DNA from: an uncultured Bacilli bacterium | GTDB lineage: Bacteria > Bacillota_I > Bacilli_A > RF39 > UBA660 | Length of the DNA: 64,000 nucleotides | Assembly (NCBI GenBank): GCA_934168205.1 | Contig: CAKPMX010000005.1 | Location: 1-64,000, forward strand | Direction: 5' to 3' | Shown: piece after piece, positions 42,060 through 51,131 of the stretch | Layout: every line of letters begins with the position of its first letter | Numbering within the stretch: position 1 is the first letter of the stretch | Translations under genes and position numbers: made by a program | The notes under the pieces: generated by a model | What the model saw: the letters and a program-made list of their open reading frames with translations, nothing else | The model's database searches: none | Told to the model about the DNA's origin: nothing

Positions 42060-43823
42060 TTATTTTCTGATTGTTTTATTAATGATTTCTTCTTTTATTA
42101 ATTTTATAAATTCTTCTTTAGATACTGTTGTTGTGTCTTTTTGACCGAAGAGACGATAGCTTATTGTTGCATTTTCTTTTTCTTGATCTCCTAATATTAA
42201 TGTGAAAGGAACTTTTTCTGTTTGAGCTTCTCTTAAACGATATCCTAGTTTTTCATTACGGTCATCTAATTCTGCTCTGATATCATTTTCTTTTAACATT
42301 TCAGTTACTTCTTTGGCATATTCTCCTTGGAATTCTGGATTTACAGGAATTACTTTTACTTGAACTGGAGATAGCCAAGTTGGAAGTTGACCTTTTGTTT
42401 CTTCTAGAATGTAAGCCATAAATCTGTCTAGTGAACCTAGTATTGCTCTATGTAGAACAACTGGTGTTTTCTTTTCTCCATCTTTATCTACATATTTTAA
42501 ATCAAATTTAGCTGGCAAACAGAAATCTAATTGACAAGTTGATAAGGTATATTCATTTCCAACAGCTGGTTGAACGTTAACATCTAGCTTTGGTCCATAG
42601 AATGCTGCTTCACCAATTTCTTCAGTGTATTCAATTCCTAAATCATTTAAAACTTCTCTTAATTCATTTTCAGCTTTGTTCCACATCGCGTCATCTTGAT
42701 GATATTTTTCTTTATCTTCTGGATCTCTTAATGACAGAACACAACGGTAGTTTTTGATATCAAAATCTTTATATACGCCAAATATTAAATCAACAACGTT
42801 TTTAAATTCATCTTTTATTTGTTCTGGTGTTACAAATAAATGGGCATCGTTTTGACAGAAGTGTCTTCCTCTTTCTATTCCTTTTAGAGCACCTGATGCT
42901 TCATATCTAAAGTCATGAGCAACTTCGCCTATTCTAATTGGTAAATCTTTATATGAATGTAACTTGTTAGAATAAATCATCATATGATGTGGACAGTTCA
43001 TTGGACGTAGAACAAATTCTTCGTCATCAACTTTCATCATTGGGAACATATTTTCTTTATAATGTTCCCAGTGTCCTGATGTTTTGTATAATTCTACATT
43101 ACCAACACATGGAGTTAAAACATGTTGATAACCAAGTTTTCTTTCTTTTGCTTTAATGTAGTTTTCTAGTTCTTCCCAAATGATATATCCATTAGGTAGA
43201 AACATTGGTAATCCTCTACCTACTAAATCATCTGTCATGAATATTTCTAATTCTTTACCTATTTTTCTATGATCTCTGTTTTTACAATCTTCTAAATATT
43301 CTAAATGTTTATTTAAGTCTTCTTCTGTTTCAAAACAAATTCCATAAATGCGTTGAAGCATTTTATTTTTAGAGTCACCTTTCCAGTAAGCACCTGATAC
43401 TTTTAACAATTTAAAATATTTTAATTCTTTTACAGTATCTAAATGTGGTCCACGGCAAAGGTCAGTAAAATCTCCTTGGCTATAGCAAGAAATAGTAACT
43501 TCATTTTCATCCATACGAGAAATTAAATCAATTTTATATGGATCATCTTTAAACTTTTCTAAAGCTTCTTCTTTTGATAATTCATGACGTACTATTCTTT
43601 TTCCATCTTTGGCAATTTTTTTCATTTCTTTTTCAATAGCTGGTAAATCTTCTTCTGTTAATGTTTTGTCACCTAGGTCTATATCATAATAGAAACCTTC
43701 TTCGATTACTGGTCCTACCCAAAATAGTGCGTTTGGATATAAATGTTTAACAGCTTGTGCTAGTAAATGGGCACACGAATGATTCATTACACTTAATTTT
43801 TCATTTTCTTTTATATTTATCAT
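42060..43823 (-). CDS. thrS: threonyl-tRNA synthetase lacking the TGS domain
   Basis: A 587-residue enzyme that charges tRNA-Thr. It begins just before the editing domain: HSCAHLLAQA at residue about 16 supplies the HxxxH zinc/editing motif, and CRGPHLD its partner. The catalytic core has the class II motifs, with RPMNCPHHMMIY, FRYEASG and GSLDRFMAYI, and an anticodon-binding domain ends the protein (VIPVNPEFQGEYAKEV onward). The usual ~60-residue N-terminal TGS domain is missing, which explains the length below the common ~640. ATG follows GAGGAGGAATAAAT, so truncation by a wrong start is unlikely. Expression is governed by the T-box at 43861-44069. Confidence 0.95.
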   Translation of the reverse strand: MINIKENEKLSVMNHSCAHLLAQAVKHLYPNALFWVGPVIEEGFYYDIDLGDKTLTEEDLPAIEKEMKKIAKDGKRIVRHELSKEEALEKFKDDPYKIDLISRMDENEVTISCYSQGDFTDLCRGPHLDTVKELKYFKLLKVSGAYWKGDSKNKMLQRIYGICFETEEDLNKHLEYLEDCKNRDHRKIGKELEIFMTDDLVGRGLPMFLPNGYIIWEELENYIKAKERKLGYQHVLTPCVGNVELYKTSGHWEHYKENMFPMMKVDDEEFVLRPMNCPHHMMIYSNKLHSYKDLPIRIGEVAHDFRYEASGALKGIERGRHFCQNDAHLFVTPEQIKDEFKNVVDLIFGVYKDFDIKNYRCVLSLRDPEDKEKYHQDDAMWNKAENELREVLNDLGIEYTEEIGEAAFYGPKLDVNVQPAVGNEYTLSTCQLDFCLPAKFDLKYVDKDGEKKTPVVLHRAILGSLDRFMAYILEETKGQLPTWLSPVQVKVIPVNPEFQGEYAKEVTEMLKENDIRAELDDRNEKLGYRLREAQTEKVPFTLILGDQEKENATISYRLFGQKDTTTVSKEEFIKLIKEEIINKTIRK

Positions 43824-43854
43824 ATTTATTCCTCCTCTTTTTTCATTGACTAAA

Positions 43855-44069
43855 AATAAAACTCCTATATCAAAATAGATATAGGAGTGAATTACACGGT
43901 ACCATCCTTGTGTTTTACTTTATTTAAATAACGGCTTGGCCGGAATTACTTTTAATAATTCTACTCGAAAGGTAGTAACAAATTAAGTTTTTATTCATTT
44001 ACACCAAACATGAATTCTCTTTAAAAATTACTTAATTTATCGTGTCCTTTGTCAATGTAATTAAGTTAT
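43855..44069 (-). promoter_or_regulatory. T-box riboswitch of thrS
   Basis: A minus-strand leader with the T-box core GATGGTACCGTG (about 43892-43905). Its UGGU pairs with an uncharged tRNA 3' end that has discriminator A. A terminator follows directly (ACTCCTATAT / ATATAGGAGT then TTTTATTTTT, 43855-43888). Upstream, a long stem I is closed by AAATTAAGT / ACTTAATTT. Threonine codons (ACT, ACC) occur near the 3' side at about 43972-43978, but I cannot fix the specifier codon. Uncharged tRNA-Thr should favour antitermination. Confidence 0.9.
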
Positions 44070-44075
44070 GTATTA

Positions 44076-44104
44076 GTTATAACACCTTTTTTTGTCTTTT
44101 GCAA
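44076..44104 (-). promoter_or_regulatory. promoter of thrS T-box leader
   Basis: -35 TTGCAA (44099-44104), 17-bp spacer, -10 TATAAC (44076-44081). Confidence 0.65.
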
Positions 44105-44109
44105 GACAT

Positions 44110-44880
44110 TTATCTACTATACCAACGATATGGGACATCTATTACATTATATAGTCCTACAAATCCTTGTGTATATCTTAATCTAATATATCGATAGAAT
44201 CTACCCAGGTCGGAGCAATTAGCATCATTAGGATCAAACATTGTACAGTCTATTACGGCAATGTGTAGATGCACACCGGTTGCGATACCAGTTGCTCCCA
44301 TTTGACCTAATGCGTCATTTATAGTTACTTCTTTCCCTACATATATATTAGGGGCATAAGAAGAAAGGTGAACATACTGGGAGGTATAATTAACACCGTC
44401 AATTACATGATGTACGGTTACAATTAATGCTCCGGCATTATCTGTATAAATTCCTGATATAGTTCCATTAGCGATAGGGAAAATAGTTTCATAAACACCT
44501 CTTGTACTAGTAATATCAAAAGCTACATGATTGTAACTTGGTGTTTGAGTAATGATACCATTCTCAACAGGAAGGTACCAGTTTACTTTATTTTTCAAAG
44601 CTAATGAATTATTCATTGTTTGGAGTTGGGCTTCTTCTACTTTTGTATTTATTTTTACGTCATTATCTTTCGCAATAGCGGTATATGTATTACCATCAGC
44701 TAAGGCTTTTTTATAAGCTACTTCTACTGATGCCATATCTTTGGTATTAATGTATTCGTAAGCTAGTGAGAAGTCATTTTCTTCTAAGTCTATATTTTTA
44801 GCCAAAACTAAAAACATCGATATTCCGACTAATATTAAAGAAATTCTAACAATTTTCTTTTGTTTTTCTAATGACTTCAT
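44110..44880 (-). CDS. M23 family (LytM-like) metallopeptidase
   Basis: A 256-residue exported or membrane-anchored protein. An N-terminal helix (ISLILVGISMFLVLAKNI) is followed by a linker and a LytM domain (about 120-225). Zinc ligands are visible as HVAFDI (HxxxD) and HLHIAV (HxH), so the active site appears intact. Such enzymes cut peptide cross-bridges in peptidoglycan or act as activators. The SpoIIQ-like layout (single helix, short linker, LytM) is noted but not conclusive. ATG follows GGAGTGAGTGT, behind a perfect consensus promoter. It is monocistronic, lying just upstream of the thrS promoter. Confidence 0.88.
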   Translation of the reverse strand: MKSLEKQKKIVRISLILVGISMFLVLAKNIDLEENDFSLAYEYINTKDMASVEVAYKKALADGNTYTAIAKDNDVKINTKVEEAQLQTMNNSLALKNKVNWYLPVENGIITQTPSYNHVAFDITSTRGVYETIFPIANGTISGIYTDNAGALIVTVHHVIDGVNYTSQYVHLSSYAPNIYVGKEVTINDALGQMGATGIATGVHLHIAVIDCTMFDPNDANCSDLGRFYRYIRLRYTQGFVGLYNVIDVPYRWYSR

Positions 44881-44903
44881 ACACTCACTCCAAAGCAGTG
44901 CCT

Positions 44904-44932
44904 ATTATACTTGAAAAATACTTTTATGTCAA
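44904..44932 (-). promoter_or_regulatory. consensus promoter of M23 peptidase gene
   Basis: -35 TTGACA (44927-44932), 17-bp spacer, -10 TATAAT (44904-44909): a perfect consensus, overlapping the end of the preceding terminator. Confidence 0.8.
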
Positions 44933-44962
44933 GAAAAACGTGAGGTTCTATGGCTCACGTTC
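44932..44962 (-). terminator. terminator of dnaI transcript
   Basis: Stem AACGTGAG / CTCACGTT with a 9-nt loop, followed by TTTC on the minus strand. Between it and dnaI (44963-45088) I see only AT-rich sequence with a weak inverted repeat (ATGTAAATT / AATTACAT). Confidence 0.75.
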
Positions 44963-45088
44963 ATTTTAAAATTAAACTGGAATTATTGCTAAATGAGGTT
45001 TACATATGTAATTTTATAAATTTACATAGAAAAGTACTTCGATGTTAGAATACTTAATTCATATTTTCGAAATACTTTATTATTACTT

Positions 45089-45994
45089 TTAGTTTCTTCT
45101 ATTTTTACTTATTAATTCTAAAGTTATTGTTAATTGTTTAATTCTTTCTACTATTCTTCTAGCTTTTACTTTGTCTGCTCCTGATGTTGTTATGGCTAGA
45201 GACTGTTCTAACTCATCCATTGTTAAATTTGAAGTAAAAAACGTAGGTAGGCCTTGTTCCATACGATATTGAAGTATTGGGCCTAGGACTTCATCTCTTG
45301 ACCAGGCACTACAGTTTTCAGCGCCTATATCATCAAGTAATAATAATGGAACTTTTTTTATATAATCAAATTTCTCGCTATAGTTTGTTTGAAATGAAGA
45401 TTTTAAACTTCTTAAAAATTCCGGATAATATATCAGCGCACTTTGAACTCCTTTTTTAGCCATTTCATTAAAAAGAGCCGCTATCATGTATGTTTTACCT
45501 GAGCCAAAAGAGCCTGTTAAATATAAACCTTTTGCTTTTTCTTTATTTGTATAACTATCAATGAACTCTTTAAAATACTTTATTATTGGTAATCTTGCTT
45601 TGTCATCTTTATATAAGTTTTTTAATGAAGCTTCTTTAATTTCCTTTGGCAAGCAAAATAATTCTAAGTTTTCTTTGTAAGCATCATCATGATATTTTTT
45701 TTCTTGCTTCTTACAAGCTATGTATGAAAATCTAATTAGATTTTGATCTTTTTCTGGACTATATTTATATCCATGTACTTTATTAGGACATTTTTCAAGG
45801 CCTGGACAGTCTTTACAGTTTTTATATTCTTCAAAACTGTCTTCCAAGCTAGATGTATATTTCTTTAAAGTATCTTCTGCTATTCCTAATGAATATACAT
45901 AATCATAAAATTCTTTATCACTACAGGCGTCTTGAAAAGAATGATCTAATTTTACTTCATCTAAATTTGATATAACGTTACTAATGTTTTTCAT
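45089..45994 (-). CDS. dnaI: primosomal helicase loader DnaI
   Basis: A 301-residue AAA+ ATPase that loads the replicative helicase DnaC/DnaB. The N-terminal helicase-binding domain contains a zinc-type cysteine cluster (CKDCPGLEKCPNK, residues about 58-70). The C-terminal ATPase has Walker A TGSFGSGKTYM, Walker B PLLLLDDIGAE, sensor TSNLTMDEL and an arginine finger region ARRIVERI. ATG follows ATGGTGATTTAA. The frequent upstream partner dnaB is not present; a truncated nuclease gene lies upstream instead. Confidence 0.93.
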   Translation of the reverse strand: MKNISNVISNLDEVKLDHSFQDACSDKEFYDYVYSLGIAEDTLKKYTSSLEDSFEEYKNCKDCPGLEKCPNKVHGYKYSPEKDQNLIRFSYIACKKQEKKYHDDAYKENLELFCLPKEIKEASLKNLYKDDKARLPIIKYFKEFIDSYTNKEKAKGLYLTGSFGSGKTYMIAALFNEMAKKGVQSALIYYPEFLRSLKSSFQTNYSEKFDYIKKVPLLLLDDIGAENCSAWSRDEVLGPILQYRMEQGLPTFFTSNLTMDELEQSLAITTSGADKVKARRIVERIKQLTITLELISKNRRN

Positions 45995-46074
45995 TTAAAT
46001 CACCATAAATACATTGTATATGAATTTTTGTTTTTTGTCTATTATTCAAGAGAAAATTAGAAGTGTTATGCTTA

Positions 46075-46398
46075 TTATTTTTGTCTTTCTTTATATGAAT
46101 ATTTTTTGACATATCTTAATACTTTCAAGTCTTCTTTTTTTAAATCTTCACTTACTAGTCTATCTTGTGGATTATATTTAGTATCTATTTGGTCAAAATA
46201 TTCGGCAATGTATAAACCAGTTTCTCTATTCACAAAATAGCCATATTCTGTAACAAAACCTTGTTTAGCACTTCTTAGCACACCTAAAGGCTCCATGGTA
46301 AAAATCGCATGATGGCCTTCTCTGGCCATATATATACAATTATCTTTTAATAAGGCTGCAGAAACTATTTTTCCATATAATTCTGGTTCTATTTCCAT
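46075..46398 (-). CDS. conserved-looking hypothetical protein
   Basis: A 107-residue soluble protein, not recognised. It is acidic with mixed strands and helices (HHAIFTMEPLGVLRSAKQGFVTEYGYFVNRETG), without cysteines, signal peptide or membrane helix. Its ATG overlaps the end of the YhcG-like nuclease gene by 10 nt, and the preceding GGAGTG sits about 6 nt before the start, so the two are translationally linked. Confidence 0.5.
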   Translation of the reverse strand: MEIEPELYGKIVSAALLKDNCIYMAREGHHAIFTMEPLGVLRSAKQGFVTEYGYFVNRETGLYIAEYFDQIDTKYNPQDRLVSEDLKKEDLKVLRYVKKYSYKERQK

Positions 46399-47186
46399 AA
46401 TAACACTCCATCTAATACTAAATTATTTTTATCAATATAATTCATATAAGTCATAATTTGACCTGTATGCTCTTTTTTTAATTCAGTAACTTTTAACTCT
46501 ACAACTACATAACATTTATATTTGATGTTATACAAAAGTAAATCTATGTAGTTATATATATTACCCAATTTAATTGAATATTCACTTTTTATAAAAGTAA
46601 ACCCTATTCCTAATTCTTCTAAAAAGTTTTCAATATCTTCTAGGATTAGTTTTTGTAATATTTTTTCTGATAATATATCATATTTATTATCATTCTTAAT
46701 CTTAATTGGATTCTTCACAAAGTCAACTACATTTTGTTTGTCTTGATTTAGCAATTTATTTTTTGTGAATTCAGGAAGCCTTTCATATTCGTTAGATTTT
46801 ATTTTTTCTCTTAACTGTCTTATTGATAAATTATTTAATTCAGCTATTTTAACATAGTATTGAAATTTATTATCATCAAACCAAAGAATCTCACAATAAT
46901 GACTCCAACTTAATTTGGCAGACAGTGTCTGCCACTTTTGAGAAACTTTATAGAATTGTCGCATATTTCTTAAATTTCTTTGACTATACCCTGGGCCTAA
47001 ATCTTCAGTCAATCTTAATGAATACTCTTTAATAATACTTTCTCCATATTGATTACCTGCATCTAATAATAATTTGCCAACGTTATAGTAAGAATTCAAA
47101 TCATTTCTGTTGATTGAATAATTTTTAACTTTCCGATTTATCTCATTATTTACTAATTCATTTTTTATCTCGTTGTAGTAATTCAT
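46389..47186 (-). CDS. YhcG-type PD-(D/E)XK nuclease family protein, C-terminally short
   Basis: A 265-residue protein of the DUF1016/YhcG family. The N-terminal domain has the typical SYYNVGKLLLDAGNQYGESII and GYSQRNLRNMRQFY motifs. The C-terminal nuclease-like core contains YIDLLLYN and VVVELKVTEL (D...ExK) followed by GQIMTYMNYIDKNN. Family members usually reach 330-370 residues and continue past this point, while this one stops at VLDGVLLWK, so the last part of the nuclease fold is missing. Activity is doubtful. ATG follows AAAGAGTAGAT. It lies 12 nt downstream of comEC. Relatives occur in defence and mobile contexts. Confidence 0.75.
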   Translation of the reverse strand: MNYYNEIKNELVNNEINRKVKNYSINRNDLNSYYNVGKLLLDAGNQYGESIIKEYSLRLTEDLGPGYSQRNLRNMRQFYKVSQKWQTLSAKLSWSHYCEILWFDDNKFQYYVKIAELNNLSIRQLREKIKSNEYERLPEFTKNKLLNQDKQNVVDFVKNPIKIKNDNKYDILSEKILQKLILEDIENFLEELGIGFTFIKSEYSIKLGNIYNYIDLLLYNIKYKCYVVVELKVTELKKEHTGQIMTYMNYIDKNNLVLDGVLLWK

Positions 47187-47198
47187 ATCTACTCTTTT

Positions 47199-49292
47199 CT
47201 ACGGACTATATGTCTCAATTCTTAATTTATTTTTTTTAATCTTAAACATGATACTACCATCTTGATCTGTTCTATAAATTTTTGAATCACTCAAATTATT
47301 TAATATTTCTTTATTTGGATGACCATATCTGTTGTTTTTGCCAACACTAATAATGGAATAATTTGGATTCATAATATCAATAAACTCTTTACTACTACTG
47401 GTATTTGAACCGTGATGACCAACTTTTAGAAAGTCTATATCTTCTATGCTATATTCATTTAAGATATCTTTTTCTTTCTCTACTCCTGCATCTCCCATAA
47501 ATAAGAATTGATAATTATTATAATTAAGATAAAGAACATTAGAATTATCATTTTCATTGTTATAAACAGTTGTATTTAAAAAATAAATTCGATTATTAAA
47601 TACACTAAGCTCACTTAGTTCTTTATAATATTTTATTTTTCTTTCATCTAGTACTTTAATAATATCTTTTTCAAGTTTATTAATACTTCCTACATTAAAA
47701 ATGACATTTTCTACCTTAAAATTATTTATTAAATTAATTGTCTCTCCTACATGGTCTTGATCTCCATGGCTTAAAATTAAATAGTCTATTTTTCTAATGC
47801 CGGAACTTTTTAGTAATGGTATAGTTGTATTTTTAACAATAGAATATTCCTTATTACTTTTTGCCCAGGATGATTTAGTATGAGTTACGATTCCTCCTGT
47901 ATCTATTAATACTGTTTCTCTACCTGAATACAAAAGAATAGAATCTCCTTGACCAATGTCAATTGCCGTTATTATTAAATCCTTTTGAAAATATGGATAT
48001 ATGTAATGAATTAGTAATACAACAAATAATGGAATTAGTTTATAATAATTCTTTTTTAGTAATCCTTTAATAAAAATAATTATCAGGATATAGTAAATAA
48101 TATAAAATACAAAATTAATTCTTGGAAATGTTAGTATCAATAATCTATTATGACTTAAAAATAAAGATACTTCTTCTAATATTTTTATTAATATTTCATA
48201 TATAGGTAAAAGTATTGGTACAACAAGGGTAATTAATGACAATGGAAAAACTATTATACTTACATATGGTATAAAGAATAAATTATAGAAAATACTTGAA
48301 ATATTCATTTGATAAAAACTATATAGGCTGATTGGTATACTTACTAAAAATGATATAATTGATGTTTTTAATAAACCTAGTAAATAGTTATTACTTGTTA
48401 AATACTTACTAGTTACAATCAAGGAAAAACTAATTACAAATGAATACCAGAAGCCAATGTCAAATACATAATTATAATTAATAAGTAATGAAACAGATAA
48501 TATTACAATAAATATATTTACTGGTTTTACGTAGAAATAATAAACCTTATTTAAAGAAAATAATAAATAGAATAATACACCTCTTAAAATAGATGGTGAA
48601 AAACCTACTAGTAATAAATACATTATTAAAATTGTGGAGGTAATATAATAACGTTTCTCTTCAGTTACTTTGAATTTCTTTAAGAACCTCGTAATCAATG
48701 ATGATAATAGAGCTATGTGCATACCTGATATAGCAAATAAATGACTTATACCATTTTCTTGATAACTTGACATTACTTTAGTACTTAGATTTGATTTATC
48801 TCCTAATAAAAATGTTTTTAAATAAGCATTCTTTTCAGATAAATTAACAATTACATTTTTTAGTTTGAAATATATGTTTTTATTATTAGATAGTTTTTTT
48901 ATATTTGTTGAGGTGACCGTGTAATAAATATTTTTATGTTTTAAATATGAATTGTAATTAAAAAGATATTTAGTTGTATTTTTCTTTGGTATAGATAAAT
49001 CACCTTTTACTTCTATAATGTCTCCTAAGTGATAATTCTTTTGAAAATTAATTTTTTCTTGTTTACTTTTAAAGTAGTATGTTATTAATAATTTTTCTTT
49101 ATTTTTTATCGTTAGATTTAACTTATCACCTGTTATTGATGAAGAAATAATTTTTGCTCTTATACTTTTTATATTTTCATTATAAATACTTTGTCTTGGT
49201 ATTAGTATGTTTATTATGGTAATTAAAACAGTAATTGATAGTAAGATATAGTATATATAATCATGTAGTAATATAGTCCTTAATTTGAGCAT
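47199..49292 (-). CDS. comEC: DNA internalisation competence protein ComEC/Rec2
   Basis: A 697-residue membrane channel for single-stranded DNA uptake. An N-terminal OB-like external domain (about 50-150) follows a first helix pair. The competence domain of about eight helices contains LFAISGMHIALLSSL and GFSPSILRGVLFY. The C-terminal metallo-beta-lactamase-like domain (about 445-697) has HGDQDHVGE, FMGDAGVEKE and VGHHGSNTSSS, so the nuclease site appears intact. ATG overlaps the end of comEA by 32 nt, with GGAGAAAG before it. Confidence 0.93.
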   Translation of the reverse strand: MLKLRTILLHDYIYYILLSITVLITIINILIPRQSIYNENIKSIRAKIISSSITGDKLNLTIKNKEKLLITYYFKSKQEKINFQKNYHLGDIIEVKGDLSIPKKNTTKYLFNYNSYLKHKNIYYTVTSTNIKKLSNNKNIYFKLKNVIVNLSEKNAYLKTFLLGDKSNLSTKVMSSYQENGISHLFAISGMHIALLSSLITRFLKKFKVTEEKRYYITSTILIMYLLLVGFSPSILRGVLFYLLFSLNKVYYFYVKPVNIFIVILSVSLLINYNYVFDIGFWYSFVISFSLIVTSKYLTSNNYLLGLLKTSIISFLVSIPISLYSFYQMNISSIFYNLFFIPYVSIIVFPLSLITLVVPILLPIYEILIKILEEVSLFLSHNRLLILTFPRINFVFYIIYYILIIIFIKGLLKKNYYKLIPLFVVLLIHYIYPYFQKDLIITAIDIGQGDSILLYSGRETVLIDTGGIVTHTKSSWAKSNKEYSIVKNTTIPLLKSSGIRKIDYLILSHGDQDHVGETINLINNFKVENVIFNVGSINKLEKDIIKVLDERKIKYYKELSELSVFNNRIYFLNTTVYNNENDNSNVLYLNYNNYQFLFMGDAGVEKEKDILNEYSIEDIDFLKVGHHGSNTSSSKEFIDIMNPNYSIISVGKNNRYGHPNKEILNNLSDSKIYRTDQDGSIMFKIKKNKLRIETYSP

Positions 49293-49941
49293 ATATACTT
49301 TCTCCTATACCTGGTACTTGTTTAATATCTTCAATTGTTTTAAATGGACCAGATGAATTTCTATATTCTATTATTTGTTTTGCTTTAGATGGACCTATTC
49401 CTGATAAACTTGATAACTCCTCTTCTGTTGCGGTATTTATTGATATTAAGCCTGTATTACTTGAGTCTTCTTCTATGCAAGCATCATTTTTGAGTGAGTT
49501 TTCGTCTTTTTGAATACATGATTCTTGAACTTGTTTTTCTAATTCTTTAGTTTTTTTAAAATCTTCTACTTCAGCATTACTATAGACTATAATTACCATT
49601 TCATCAGTTATTTTTTTACTTAGATTTAAAACTGTTGTATTAGCGTTTTCTGTCAGACCACCAGCTAATTCTACACAGTCTATTATCCTAGATGTACTTT
49701 TTAAAGTATAAATTCCTGGATTAACTACTTCTCCTTTAATATCTACCTTATATTCTTCAATTATTTCATCTTTTGTTTCCTTTTTGTCTTTCTTTAAAGC
49801 AATGTTTGTCTCTTTTATCTTTAACTTTGTTTTAGGACGATTACTTATATATAATATTGATGTAATTGTGATGAATATTAGTATTGTGCTCGCTATAATT
49901 ATCTGCTTACGATATCGATAATGAAATGTTATTTTTATCAC
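49261..49941 (-). CDS. comEA: competence DNA receptor ComEA
   Basis: A 226-residue membrane-anchored DNA-binding protein. One helix near the N-terminus (IIIASTILIFITITSILYI), a SLBB domain (about 65-125, VDIKGEVVNPGIYTL) and a C-terminal helix-hairpin-helix pair (about 165-226, SINTATEEELSSLSGIGPSKAKQIIEY-type, then VPGIGESIYAQI) are seen. ComEA passes DNA to ComEC, whose gene overlaps it. The start is odd: the only standard in-frame codon is a GTG at 49941 that is part of the AGGAGGTGAT ribosome binding site, whereas ATA sits at the ideal distance. Confidence 0.92.
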   Translation of the reverse strand: MIKITFHYRYRKQIIIASTILIFITITSILYISNRPKTKLKIKETNIALKKDKKETKDEIIEEYKVDIKGEVVNPGIYTLKSTSRIIDCVELAGGLTENANTTVLNLSKKITDEMVIIVYSNAEVEDFKKTKELEKQVQESCIQKDENSLKNDACIEEDSSNTGLISINTATEEELSSLSGIGPSKAKQIIEYRNSSGPFKTIEDIKQVPGIGESIYAQIKDYITT

Positions 49942-49998
49942 CTCCTACTTTATTATTCGAAAAAAAAAGAAAAGTCTTAAAGAAATTTTAAAACTTTT

Positions 49999-51060
49999 CT
50001 ATTCTTTTACTTTTACATATTGTTTTTCAGTCATTACTTGTTGACTACTGCCAGTTAGTTTATCATCTAAAACACTTTTTAATTTTTCTTCTACTGACAT
50101 TATATCAGTTGATGATATTTTACAAGCAGCACTTCTTGTATTTCCACCACCGGTAAACTCTTCCATTATTTCTCCTACGTCAATATATCCTTTACTTCTA
50201 GCACTTATAGATATCAAGTCGTCTTTGACAAATCCTATTGCGAAGGAAGCATCTGTTTGATACTTCTGAGCCTTGTCAGCAGCTTTGGCTAAATCTTCTT
50301 TCTTGTATACAGTATTTGGCTTTTCTCTATTCAAAGTAAAGCTTATTTGATAGTGTTGATAATGGGCAAATAATGTACCATTGTATACTAAATTGTTAAC
50401 GCGTCGATCAGCTTCAAATTCAGCTAGGAAAAGTTCATTTACATAATCTGGATCAGCACCGCGAACTATTAGTTTTTCAGCTGTGTCATGGGTAACTGAA
50501 CTGGTATTTTTCTTGTACCTATTTGTGTCTAATTCAATACCAGCTAATAAATAATTAGCTACATTTGCATCATATCTGACTTTGCATGAATTCAATAATT
50601 TAGCAACTAGTTCAGAGGCAGATGATGCTTTTGGATTTATGTAACTAGCGGTTGCGGGAATAGTATGCTGGTCTGGATTATGATGGTCTATAATTACAAC
50701 ATTTTGAAATCTATCAAGAAAAGGAGTTGCGGATACTTGATACTTTTTATTGGCATCTACTACTATCAAAGTTGAATCAGTATCATCTCTTGTTAAATCT
50801 ATAAATTCATTTAGTTTGATGATATGATACTTTCCTTTATTAACGTCTATTATTCTTTTTACTCCAGGTTCAAGACTAGCTTCATCATCATCAACTATTA
50901 TATATGCTTCTTTTCCAAATGACTGACATAATGATAACATACCAATTGATGATCCAATGGAATCAAAGTCTGGTTCACTATGTCCTGTTATAAATATTTT
51001 TGACGACGTCTTTATAATTCTAAGTAATTCTGGTTTGAGATCTTTACATACCTCTGGCAT
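49999..51060 (-). CDS. DHH-DHHA1 family phosphoesterase (GdpP/NrnA-like, soluble)
   Basis: A 353-residue manganese-dependent phosphodiesterase without membrane helices. The DHH domain has ITGHSEPDFDSIGSSIG, LIVVDANKK and VIIDHHNPD, the metal ligands of the family. DHHA1 ends with EFTGGGNTRSAAC. The spacing resembles the catalytic half of GdpP (c-di-AMP hydrolase) and free-standing DhhP/NrnA enzymes, so the substrate may be c-di-AMP, pApA or nanoRNA. ATG follows AGAAGGAGAAGATGAAAA. It lies 57 nt before comEA and probably shares its transcript. Confidence 0.85.
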   Translation of the reverse strand: MPEVCKDLKPELLRIIKTSSKIFITGHSEPDFDSIGSSIGMLSLCQSFGKEAYIIVDDDEASLEPGVKRIIDVNKGKYHIIKLNEFIDLTRDDTDSTLIVVDANKKYQVSATPFLDRFQNVVIIDHHNPDQHTIPATASYINPKASSASELVAKLLNSCKVRYDANVANYLLAGIELDTNRYKKNTSSVTHDTAEKLIVRGADPDYVNELFLAEFEADRRVNNLVYNGTLFAHYQHYQISFTLNREKPNTVYKKEDLAKAADKAQKYQTDASFAIGFVKDDLISISARSKGYIDVGEIMEEFTGGGNTRSAACKISSTDIMSVEEKLKSVLDDKLTGSSQQVMTEKQYVKVKE

Positions 51061-51131
51061 TTTTCATCTTCTCCTTGTTAGCAATGTATTATAGCACTAC
51101 TGGATAAATATGTCAAAATAGCCTTTAAAAA

